From assembly GCA_900542185.1 (NCBI GenBank), contig UQMZ01000075.1:1-9511 (forward strand): a DNA stretch of 9,511 nt, read 5' to 3'. The notes beneath the pieces are model-generated. The model made no database searches. It was not told the DNA's origin and saw only the letters and a program-made list of their open reading frames with translations. Source of the stretch: an uncultured Bacteroidales bacterium. GTDB taxonomy: Bacteria; Bacteroidota; Bacteroidia; Bacteroidales; Muribaculaceae. Position numbers and translations under genes: made by a program. Each line of letters starts with the position of its first letter. The stretch's first letter is position 1. Below, in pieces: positions 1-5,603 of the stretch.

Positions 1-48
1 CGAGATGAGCGCTAGTCTCGTGGGCTCGGAGATGTGTATAAGAGACAG
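1..48. other. Untrimmed Illumina Nextera adapter (P7 tail, index, Tn5 mosaic end)
   Basis: Bases 1-6 (CGAGAT) match the 3' end of the Illumina P7 primer, 7-14 (GAGCGCTA) occupy the place of the 8-base i7 index, and 15-48 match the Nextera read-2 transposase adapter. Its last 19 bases (30-48, AGATGTGTATAAGAGACAG) are the Tn5 mosaic end. From memory the index is the complement of Nextera XT v2 N723 (TAGCGCTC). This is library sequence left on the end of an assembled contig, not genome sequence. Genomic DNA therefore begins at about base 49 and whatever lies upstream is unknown. Confidence 0.97.
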
Positions 49-144
49 CACCTCCCACACATCCCATTAAGTTAAATCCCACTTTCAACCGTATATTGAC
101 ACGTATGGCGTAGAGTATCGGCTAATTTTGACTGATATAGACTC

Positions 145-174
145 TTTGAGTTTGCAATTTTTTTATTAATTTTG
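145..174 (+). promoter_or_regulatory. Putative Bacteroidetes-type promoter for the uronate operon
   Basis: TAATTTTG at 167-174 fits the Bacteroidetes -7 consensus TAnnTTTG exactly. A TTTG at 145-148 lies 18 bases upstream, close to the usual spacing of the -33 box. Transcription would start near 180 and give a leader of about 70 nt before the first gene. A second TAATTTTG at 123-130 has a weaker upstream partner. Nothing else in 49-250 looks like a gene, so this AT-rich stretch is best read as the operon's control region. Confidence 0.6.
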
Positions 175-178
175 CAAT
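151..178. repeat. Direct repeat TTTGCAAT overlapping the promoter; possible operator
   Basis: TTTGCAAT occurs at 151-158 and again at 171-178, exactly 20 bases (about two helical turns) apart. Each copy contains the palindrome TTGCAA, and the second overlaps the end of the -7 box. The position suits a regulator binding two sites on one face of the helix. The repeat is short and AT-rich, so chance is possible, and no regulator gene is present in the window. Confidence 0.3.
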
Positions 179-250
179 CAGTCACGAAAGCCCATAATCA
201 ACATACCTTAGAAACCATAGAACTATAAACTTAAAACATCATATTCGATT

Positions 251-1060
251 ATGGAGAACATGTTTTCACTTGAGGGCAAGACGGCCCTCGTGACAGGTGG
301 TGCCTACGGCATCGGACTGGCCATAGCCAAGGCGCTGGCCGAGGCAGGCGCCAGGATTGTATTCAACTGCTCGCGTCAGTCCACCATCGACCGCGGCCTT
401 GCATCGTACAAGGAACTGGGCATCGACGCCAAGGCATATCTGTGCGACGTCACCGACGAGGAGGCCGTAAAGGCCATGGTGGCCGACATAGAGAAGACCG
501 TCGGCACTATCGACATCCTGGTGAACAACGCCGGCATCATCAAGCGTATTCCCATGGAGGAAATGTCGGTCGAGGACTTCCGCAAGGTAGTGGACGTAGA
601 CCTCATAGCCCCCTACATCGTGGCCAAGGCCTGCATTCCGGGCATGATCAGGAAGGGTCACGGCAAGATCATCAACATCTGCTCGATGATGAGCGAGTTA
701 GGCCGCGAGACGGTCAGCGCGTATGCCGCCGCCAAGGGTGGACTGAAGATGCTGACACGCAACATCTGCTCGGAATACGGCGCCGCCAACATCCAGTGCA
801 ACGGCATCGGCCCGGGCTACATCGCCACCGAACAGACCGCTCCGCTGCGCGAGAAGCAGCCCGACGGCTCGCGTCATCCCTTCGACCAGTTCATCATCTC
901 CAAGACTCCCGCCGGCCGCTGGGGTACGCCCGAAGACCTTGAGGGTCCTGCTGTGTTCCTGGCTTCCGACGCCTCCAACTTCGTGAACGGCCACATACTT
1001 TACGTCGACGGCGGCATCCTCGCCTATATTGGTAAAAACCCGCTTGAAGTAAAGGAATAG
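251..1060 (+). CDS. kduD: Gluconate 5-dehydrogenase-like SDR; probable 2-dehydro-3-deoxy-D-gluconate 5-dehydrogenase (KduD/DhuD role)
   Basis: This is a classical short-chain dehydrogenase of 269 aa with all key parts: the nucleotide-binding TGGAYGIG at residues 15-22, NNAG at 92-95, and catalytic Ser145, Tyr158 and Lys162 (YAAAK). The central segment around SMMSELGRETVSAYAAAKGG strongly resembles streptococcal gluconate 5-dehydrogenase (Ga5DH, 271 aa), more than it resembles E. coli KduD (253 aa). In streptococcal glycosaminoglycan clusters, related enzymes (DhuD) reduce 2,5-diketo-3-deoxygluconate to 2-keto-3-deoxygluconate. That role fits here because kdgK, eda and kduI follow. It acts in the cytosol with NAD(P)H; the sequence does not settle which cofactor. 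The ATG at 251 is preferred; an in-frame ATG at 260 would also give a complete fold. First gene after the promoter at 145-174. Activity on 5-ketogluconate remains the main alternative. Confidence 0.9.
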   Translation: MENMFSLEGKTALVTGGAYGIGLAIAKALAEAGARIVFNCSRQSTIDRGLASYKELGIDAKAYLCDVTDEEAVKAMVADIEKTVGTIDILVNNAGIIKRIPMEEMSVEDFRKVVDVDLIAPYIVAKACIPGMIRKGHGKIINICSMMSELGRETVSAYAAAKGGLKMLTRNICSEYGAANIQCNGIGPGYIATEQTAPLREKQPDGSRHPFDQFIISKTPAGRWGTPEDLEGPAVFLASDASNFVNGHILYVDGGILAYIGKNPLEVKE

Positions 1061-1064
1061 TTTA

Positions 1065-1160
1065 ATGGTTTAAGAAGTTTAAGGTTTAGATAATAGTATA
1101 GTCCTTTGATTATCTGCACATTTCTCTAAACTTTAAACCTAAACCTCAACCTTAAACCAT
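1065..1160 (+). repeat. Intergenic inverted repeat, family B copy 1
   Basis: The 107-base gap between kduD and the permease folds into one long imperfect hairpin. The outer stem pairs 1065-1074 with 1151-1160 (10 bp, perfect). A middle stem pairs 1075-1088 with 1127-1140 (12 of 14 plus one G-U). The apical stem pairs GATAAT at 1089-1094 with ATTATC at 1109-1114. The last paired base is 7 nt before the ATG at 1168, so the folded RNA would crowd the ribosome site. Segments 1068-1079 and 1088-1101 recur on the minus strand before oxc (8554-8565 and 8522-8535). Confidence 0.75.
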
Positions 1161-1167
1161 ATAAATC

Positions 1168-2589
1168 ATGACAACGGTATTCTCGTATATCATCGGGCTG
1201 GGTGCGGCCGTGATGATGCCCGTGATATTCACCATCTTAGGTGTGTGCATCGGCATCAAGTTCGGCGACGCGCTCAAGGCCGGCCTCAAGGTAGGCGTCG
1301 GTTTCGTCGGCCTCTCCATCGTCACGGCCCTGCTGACATCGGCCCTGGGTCCGGCGCTGCAGTCGGTCGTTGACATCTACGACCTGCGCCTGCAGGTGTT
1401 CGACATGGGCTGGCCCGCTGCCGCCGCCGTGGCCTACAACACGGCCGTCGGCGCGCTCATCATCCCCGTGTGTCTGGGCGTGAACCTGCTCATGCTCCTC
1501 ACGCGCACCACCCGCACCGTCAACATCGACCTCTGGAACTACTGGCATTTCGCCTTCATCGGCGCCATAATCTACTTCGCGTCCGATTCATTAGCATGGG
1601 GCTTCTTCGGAGCCATCGTCTGCTACATCGTCACGCTTATCATAGCCGACATGACGGCCCTGAAATTCCAGCGCTTCTACAAGGACCTGGACGGCATCAG
1701 CATTCCGCAGCCATTCTGCGCGGGCTTCGTGCCTTTCGCATGGGCCATCAACAAGGGTCTGGACAAGATTCCCGGCTTCGAACGTCTCAACATCGACGCC
1801 GAAGGGATGAAGAAGAAGTTCGGTCTCCTTGGCGAGCCTCTGTTTTTAGGTGTGGTAATCGGCATCGCCATAGGTTGCCTTTCCTACAGCTCGTGGGGCG
1901 AAATCGTTGACAATATTCCAACCATCCTGGGCTTGGGCATCAAGATGGGCGCCGTGATGGAGCTGATCCCGCGCGTAACAGTGCTGTTCATCGAGGGCCT
2001 GAAGCCTATCAGCGAGGCCACACGTCAGCTGATAGCCCGTAAGTTCAAGAGCGCCGACGGTCTGAATATCGGCATGAGCCCGGCATTGGTAATCGGCCAT
2101 CCCACCACCCTGGTGGTGTCGTTGCTGCTGATTCCGGTCACCCTTCTGCTCGCCGTCGTGCTGCCTGACAACCGCTTCCTGCCCCTCGCCTCGCTGGCCG
2201 GCATGTTCTACATCTTCCCGCTCGTGCTCCCCTACACCAAGGGGAACGTGCTGAAGACGTTCATCGTCGGACTGGTGGTGATTGTAATCGGACTATACTC
2301 AGTCACTTCGCTGGCGCCCTACTTCACGTCGGCCGCACAGGATGTGTACCGCATCACGCAGGACGGCGCCGTAGCCATACCCGCAGGATTCGAAGGCGGC
2401 AGCCTCGATTTTGCGGCCAGCCCGCTGACATGGATCATCTTCCAGCTCTGCCACGCCTGGAAATGGATCGGAGCCGGCATCCTTGTCGTTGCCTCGATGG
2501 GTCTGATGTACTGGAACCGGGTGCTGATCATCCGCAACCAGAAGGCCATGCAGCAGCACCGCTCCGACCGTCTCCAGACCGAAGAATAA
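1168..2589 (+). CDS. gatC: GatC-like PTS EIIC permease (EIIC-GAT family), without EIIA/EIIB partners
   Basis: This is a polytopic membrane protein of 473 aa that aligns along its length with the galactitol PTS permease GatC of E. coli (451 aa). Landmarks shared with GatC include the N-terminal AGLKVGVGFVGL (residues 38-49), LLTRTTRTVNIDLWN (about 110-124), GEP at 222-224, and the late segment SPLTWIIFQL. A normal EIIC needs EIIA and EIIB to phosphorylate its sugar, but neither is encoded in the window and Bacteroidales generally lack the PTS. The next gene is a soluble kinase, so phosphorylation can happen after entry. The likely job is uptake of a hexuronate or keto-deoxy sugar acid in the inner membrane without phosphorylation; the substrate is inferred only from the neighbours. 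The start ATG follows a hairpin (1065-1160) by 7 nt. The hydrophilic C-terminal tail is probably cytoplasmic. Confidence 0.9.
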   Translation: MTTVFSYIIGLGAAVMMPVIFTILGVCIGIKFGDALKAGLKVGVGFVGLSIVTALLTSALGPALQSVVDIYDLRLQVFDMGWPAAAAVAYNTAVGALIIPVCLGVNLLMLLTRTTRTVNIDLWNYWHFAFIGAIIYFASDSLAWGFFGAIVCYIVTLIIADMTALKFQRFYKDLDGISIPQPFCAGFVPFAWAINKGLDKIPGFERLNIDAEGMKKKFGLLGEPLFLGVVIGIAIGCLSYSSWGEIVDNIPTILGLGIKMGAVMELIPRVTVLFIEGLKPISEATRQLIARKFKSADGLNIGMSPALVIGHPTTLVVSLLLIPVTLLLAVVLPDNRFLPLASLAGMFYIFPLVLPYTKGNVLKTFIVGLVVIVIGLYSVTSLAPYFTSAAQDVYRITQDGAVAIPAGFEGGSLDFAASPLTWIIFQLCHAWKWIGAGILVVASMGLMYWNRVLIIRNQKAMQQHRSDRLQTEE

Positions 2590-2609
2590 CCGGAGAACAG
2601 CTATGGGAT

Positions 2610-2738
2610 TTTTTAGACAGGAGAACAGGAGAAACAGGAGAGACATTTCTGGTCAGACTCCTGTTCTCCACGCAAAAGAATCTAACAAAAGCATGGCCTC
2701 AATAGAATCTCCTGTTTCTCCTGTTCTCCTGTCAAAAA
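2610..2738 (+). repeat. Intergenic inverted repeat, family A copy 1
   Basis: The left arm at 2616-2641 consists of three tandem ACAGGAGA units, and its exact 26-base reverse complement is at 2708-2733. The flanking T-run and A-run roughly extend the pairing. The 66-base loop contains GACTCCTGTTCT at 2656-2667; with the two bases after it, 2658-2669 could pair instead with left-arm bases 2620-2631. The element fills most of the gap between the permease stop and the kdgK start, with the right arm ending 27 nt before the ATG at 2761. Copy 2 lies at 3815-3943. Confidence 0.9.
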
Positions 2739-2760
2739 TATATTATAGTATAAAAATAAG

Positions 2761-3780
2761 ATGAAGATAGTAACATTAGGCGAGATTATGCTTCGCCTGT
2801 CGCCGGCGGGATGCAGCCGGCTTGTTGAAGTAGACAACTACGATGTGATCTGGGGCGGCGGCGAGGCCAATGTGGCCGTGAGCTGCGCCAACTATGGTCA
2901 CGACGCATACTTCGTCAGCAAACTCCCCGCCCACGAGGTGGGCCAGAGCGCGGTGAACGCGCTGCGCCGCTATGGCGTACATACCGACTACATCACCCGT
3001 GGCGGCGACCGCGTGGGCATATATTACTGCGAGACCGGCGCTTCGATGCGTCCCTCCAAGGTAATCTACGACCGCGCCCACTCCGCCATATCCGAGGCCG
3101 ATCCCTCCGACTTCGATTTCGACGCCATCATGGAGGGCGCCGACTGGTTCCACTGGAGCGGCATCACTCCGGCCATCAGCGACAAGGCCGCCGAGCTGAC
3201 CCGCTTAGCGTGCATCGCCGCCAAGAAACATGGCGTCAAGGTGTCGGTTGACCTCAACTTCCGCAAGAAGCTGTGGACGCCCGAGAAGGCCCGTTCCGTA
3301 ATGGTGCCCCTGATGGAATATGTCGATGTATGCATCGGCAACGAGGAGGACGCCGACCTGTGCCTTGGTTTTAAGCCCGACGCCGATGTGGAGAAGGGCG
3401 ACACCTCGGCCGAAGGCTACAAGGGGATCTTCCGCGAGATGGCCGCCAAGTTCGGTTTCGAGATCGTGGCCTCCACGCTGCGCGAAAGTTTCTCGGCCAC
3501 CCACAACGGCTGGAAGGCACTGGCTTACGACGGCAAGGAGTTCTACGAGTCCAAGCGCTATGACATCAATCCGATCATCGACCGCGTAGGCGGGGGCGAC
3601 TCCTTCAGCGGCGGACTGATCCACGGACTTCTGACTATGCCCTCGGTGCAGGATGCACTGGAGTTCGCAGTGGCGGCTTCGGCCCTGAAGCAGACCGTAC
3701 CAGGCGACTTCAACCTGATGAGCGAGGCCGAGGTTCTGGCCCTGGCCGGCGGTTCCGCCAACGGCCGCGTACAGCGCTAA
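2761..3780 (+). CDS. kdgK: 2-dehydro-3-deoxygluconokinase (KDG kinase), PfkB family
   Basis: The 339-aa protein is a PfkB/ribokinase-family sugar kinase. It begins directly with the family's first strand (MKIVTLGEIMLRLSP), has the substrate-side GGGEANVA motif at residues 32-39, and carries the C-terminal signature RVGGGDSFSGG, whose Asp280 is the expected catalytic base. It would phosphorylate 2-keto-3-deoxygluconate to KDPG using ATP in the cytosol, one step before the aldolase encoded next. Length is normal to slightly long for KdgK (about 310-340 aa). The ATG at 2761 is chosen because homology begins there and the preceding DNA is the repeat element. If the upstream permease does not phosphorylate its cargo, this is the committing phosphorylation step. 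Other PfkB specificities such as fructokinase are made unlikely by the neighbours. Confidence 0.94.
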   Translation: MKIVTLGEIMLRLSPAGCSRLVEVDNYDVIWGGGEANVAVSCANYGHDAYFVSKLPAHEVGQSAVNALRRYGVHTDYITRGGDRVGIYYCETGASMRPSKVIYDRAHSAISEADPSDFDFDAIMEGADWFHWSGITPAISDKAAELTRLACIAAKKHGVKVSVDLNFRKKLWTPEKARSVMVPLMEYVDVCIGNEEDADLCLGFKPDADVEKGDTSAEGYKGIFREMAAKFGFEIVASTLRESFSATHNGWKALAYDGKEFYESKRYDINPIIDRVGGGDSFSGGLIHGLLTMPSVQDALEFAVAASALKQTVPGDFNLMSEAEVLALAGGSANGRVQR

Positions 3781-3814
3781 AGAATAGGAGATTAACTGAA
3801 GTACATTTATGTGA

Positions 3815-3943
3815 TTTTTAGACAGGAGAACAGGAGAAACAGGAGAGACAACACAAACAAGACTCCTGTTCTTCTGACATAAGGATTTAACAGAAGCATT
3901 GCTTCAATGACTCTCCTGTTTCTCCTGTTCTCCTGTCTAAAAA
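3815..3943 (+). repeat. Intergenic inverted repeat, family A copy 2
   Basis: This is the longest perfect hairpin in the window: 3815-3847 pairs with 3911-3943 over 33 bp without a mismatch. The 26-base core (3821-3846 with 3912-3937) is identical to copy 1. The loop is the same size as in copy 1 (within two bases) and shares GACTCCTGTTCT (3861-3872) at the same offset, but elsewhere differs at many positions. A small extra hairpin, GAAGC-ATT-GCTTC, lies at 3893-3905. The right arm ends 17 nt before the eda ATG at 3961. Confidence 0.92.
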
Positions 3944-3960
3944 TAAGAATAATACAAAAC

Positions 3961-4623
3961 ATGGCTAAATTCGATAAAATCGCAGTACTGAATAAGATGG
4001 CGTCGGCGCCGATGGTGCCGGTGTTCTATCACAAGGATGCGGCCACGGCCAAGCGCGTGGTCAAGGCCTGCTATGACGGGGGCGTCCGTCTGTTCGAGTT
4101 CACCAACCGCGGCGACTTCGCCCACGAGGTGTTCGCCGAGGTGGTGAAGTATGCGGCCGTGGAATGCCCCGACATGGCTATGGGCGTCGGCTCGGTCGTG
4201 GAACCGGCCACCGCCTCCTTATATATGCAGCTTGGCGCCTGCTTCGTAGTGGGCCCGCTGTTCAATCCCGAAGTGGCACGCGTGTGCAACCGCCGCGGTG
4301 TGCCATACGTGCCGGGCTGCGGCTCGGTGTCCGAGGTAGGATTCGCCCAGGAAGCAGGATGCGAGGTATGCAAGCTGTTCCCCGGCGACGTGCTCGGTCC
4401 AAAGATGGTAAAGGGCCTGATGGCTCCCATGCCCTGGTCCAAGATCATGGTTACAGGCGGCGTGGAACCGACCGAAGAAAACCTCAACTCATGGTTCAAG
4501 GCCGGCGCATTCGCCGTAGGCATGGGCTCCAAGCTGTTCCCCAAGGACGTGGTCGCAGCCGGCGACTGGCAGTTCATCCAGGACAAGTGCGCCGAATGCT
4601 TCTCCATTATTAACAACAAGTAA
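3961..4623 (+). CDS. eda: 2-dehydro-3-deoxy-6-phosphogluconate aldolase (KDPG/KHG aldolase)
   Basis: The 220-aa protein belongs to the class I KDPG/KHG aldolases, which cleave KDPG to pyruvate and glyceraldehyde 3-phosphate through a Schiff-base lysine. The expected lysine is Lys138 in CKLFPG, and the acidic residue of the EFTNRG motif is Glu46, matching Glu45 of the E. coli enzyme. GTGGVEPT-type phosphate-binding sequence is present as VTGGVEPTEEN. It is cytosolic and ends the pathway into glycolysis. The start at ATG 3961 (MAKFDK) is correct for the family. An upstream in-frame ATG at 3907 would add 18 hydrophobic residues read out of the repeat element and is rejected. kduI starts 8 bases downstream, so the two are probably co-translated. 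Confidence 0.95.
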   Translation: MAKFDKIAVLNKMASAPMVPVFYHKDAATAKRVVKACYDGGVRLFEFTNRGDFAHEVFAEVVKYAAVECPDMAMGVGSVVEPATASLYMQLGACFVVGPLFNPEVARVCNRRGVPYVPGCGSVSEVGFAQEAGCEVCKLFPGDVLGPKMVKGLMAPMPWSKIMVTGGVEPTEENLNSWFKAGAFAVGMGSKLFPKDVVAAGDWQFIQDKCAECFSIINNK

Positions 4624-4624
4624 C

Positions 4625-4629
4625 AAAGG
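4625..4629 (+). promoter_or_regulatory. Possible ribosome binding site for kduI
   Basis: AAAGG lies just upstream of ATG 4632, two bases before the start, within the 8-base gap after eda. A very similar AAAAGGTT precedes the AEC permease ATG on the other strand. The site is closer to the ATG than a classical Shine-Dalgarno sequence, but it supports the upstream start that includes the signal peptide rather than the in-frame ATG at 4677. Confidence 0.35.
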
Positions 4630-4631
4630 TT

Positions 4632-4688
4632 ATGAAAAAATATTTAATAGGGGCGGCTCTGATATGCGCCCTGGGCATGTCGGCCCAA
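4632..4688 (+). other. Signal peptide coding segment of kduI
   Basis: This segment encodes residues 1-19 of the isomerase: a basic n-region (KK), a hydrophobic stretch of about 13 residues and a small-residue c-region ending SAQ. The AT-rich first codons (AAA AAA TAT TTA) contrast with the GC-rich body of the gene, as is common for secreted Bacteroidetes proteins. Homology to KduI begins immediately after it (HYTIQRACHPTDV), so the segment looks like an addition to an otherwise complete enzyme. Confidence 0.8.
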
Positions 4689-5546
4689 ACGACACACTAC
4701 ACCATCCAGCGCGCCTGTCATCCCACGGACGTAAAGACATACGACACCTCCAAGCTGCGCGAACGCTTCGCCATGACCGAGGTGATGAAGGCCGATCAGA
4801 TCCTTCTCACCTACTCCATGTACGACCGTCTGATCTTCGGCGGCGCCGTTCCGGCCACCAAGCCGCTGACTCTCGAGACCATCGACCCGCTGAAGTCGGA
4901 ATATTTCCTTGAGCACCGCGAGCTGGGCGTGATCAACACCGGCGGCGACGGCATCGTGGAGGTAGACGGCAAGGAGTACGAGCTCCACTTCAAGGACGCC
5001 CTCTATGTGGGCCGTGGCAACAAGAACGTGGTGTTCAAGAGCAAGGATTATAAGAATCCTGCCAAGTTCTACATCAATTCGGCCAACGCGCACAAAGAAT
5101 ACCCCGTACAGCTCATCACCATCGACGGCCGCAAGGGCTCGCTGAAGGCCAACCGTATATTCGCCGGCAAGATGGAGGAAAGCAACGACCGCATAATCAA
5201 CCAGCTGATAGTGCGCAACGTACTGAAGGAAGGTCCCTGCCAGCTGCAGATGGGTCTGACGGAGCTTAAGCCCGGCTCGGTATGGAACACCATGCCGGCC
5301 CACACCCACGACCGCCGTGTGGAGGCCTACTACTATTTCCAGGTACCCGAAGGCAACGAGATCTGCCACCTGATGGGCGAACCCAACGAGACCCGCGTGC
5401 TCTGGCTGCATAACGAGCAGGCCGTCATGAGCCCCGAATGGTCCGTCCACGCAGCAGCCGGCACCAGCAACTACATGTTCATCTGGGGAATGGGCGGCGA
5501 GAACCTCGACTACGGCGACATGGACAAGGTCACCGACCTGCGCTGA
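4632..5546 (+). CDS. kduI: 5-dehydro-4-deoxy-D-glucuronate isomerase with an N-terminal signal peptide
   Basis: KduI converts 5-keto-4-deoxyuronate, the opened form of an unsaturated uronate, to 2,5-diketo-3-deoxygluconate. The cupin metal site is intact: His224, His226 and Glu231 (HTHDRRVE) and His273 in WSVHAAAGT, matching the HxH, E and H ligands of E. coli KduI. The C-terminal half (HNEQAVMSPEW, FIWGMGGEN) is also typical. What is odd is the start. The first 19 residues have two lysines, a hydrophobic core (YLIGAALICALGM) and SAQ, a standard Bacteroidetes signal peptide with cleavage near residue 18-20. Total length is 304 aa against about 280 for cytosolic KduI. No Cys is placed for a lipoprotein box. 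The enzyme is therefore predicted to be periplasmic. An internal ATG at 4677 (Met16) could give a cytosolic form. Confidence 0.95.
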   Translation: MKKYLIGAALICALGMSAQTTHYTIQRACHPTDVKTYDTSKLRERFAMTEVMKADQILLTYSMYDRLIFGGAVPATKPLTLETIDPLKSEYFLEHRELGVINTGGDGIVEVDGKEYELHFKDALYVGRGNKNVVFKSKDYKNPAKFYINSANAHKEYPVQLITIDGRKGSLKANRIFAGKMEESNDRIINQLIVRNVLKEGPCQLQMGLTELKPGSVWNTMPAHTHDRRVEAYYYFQVPEGNEICHLMGEPNETRVLWLHNEQAVMSPEWSVHAAAGTSNYMFIWGMGGENLDYGDMDKVTDLR

Positions 5547-5577
5547 CCTGTGGGCGGTGTCCTCACCGCCCACAGGT
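5546..5577. terminator. Strong hairpin between convergent operons, first of two
   Basis: Bases 5546-5559 pair perfectly with 5564-5577 (14 bp, GC-rich) around a TCCT loop. The stem begins on the last base of the kduI stop codon. No T-run follows in either direction, so it is not a textbook intrinsic terminator, but its place between two converging transcripts makes a two-way 3'-end or blocking role likely. Confidence 0.65.
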
Positions 5578-5597
5578 TGACGGCGTGGACGCCGTCA
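5578..5597. terminator. Second hairpin, directly abutting the first
   Basis: TGACGGCGT at 5578-5586 is the reverse complement of 5589-5597; sterically it forms about 8 bp with a TGGA loop. It lies 6 bases beyond the stop codon of the minus-strand permease (5604-5606) and probably protects or ends that transcript. It also lacks a T-run. Confidence 0.55.
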
Positions 5598-5603
5598 TTC
5601 CAG

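Noticed and set aside
30..48. Perfect Tn5 mosaic end as evidence of a Tn5/IS50 insertion
   Set aside because: It is preceded by the Nextera adapter, an index and the P7 tail, which makes it library sequence; no transposase is present.
1061..1167. A metabolite riboswitch before the permease
   Set aside because: The hairpin matches no riboswitch class I know, and a homologous copy precedes an unrelated gene (oxc).
2610..3943. A CRISPR array or transposon (MITE) made of the AGGAGA-type repeats
   Set aside because: There are only two well-separated elements, the repeat units are 8 bases with no spacers, and I see no clear target-site duplication or transposase. A passive mobile origin cannot be fully excluded.
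3907..3960. An 18-residue hydrophobic N-terminal extension on eda that looks like a signal peptide (MTLLFLLFSCLK)
   Set aside because: It is translation of the right arm of the family A repeat. The reverse complement of the copy 1 left arm gives almost the same peptide, and aldolase homology starts at ATG 3961.
4644..5573. A 309-codon open frame on the minus strand opposite kduI
   Set aside because: It mirrors a GC-rich real gene with intact KduI residues; the translation is His/Val/Ala-rich with no recognisable family.
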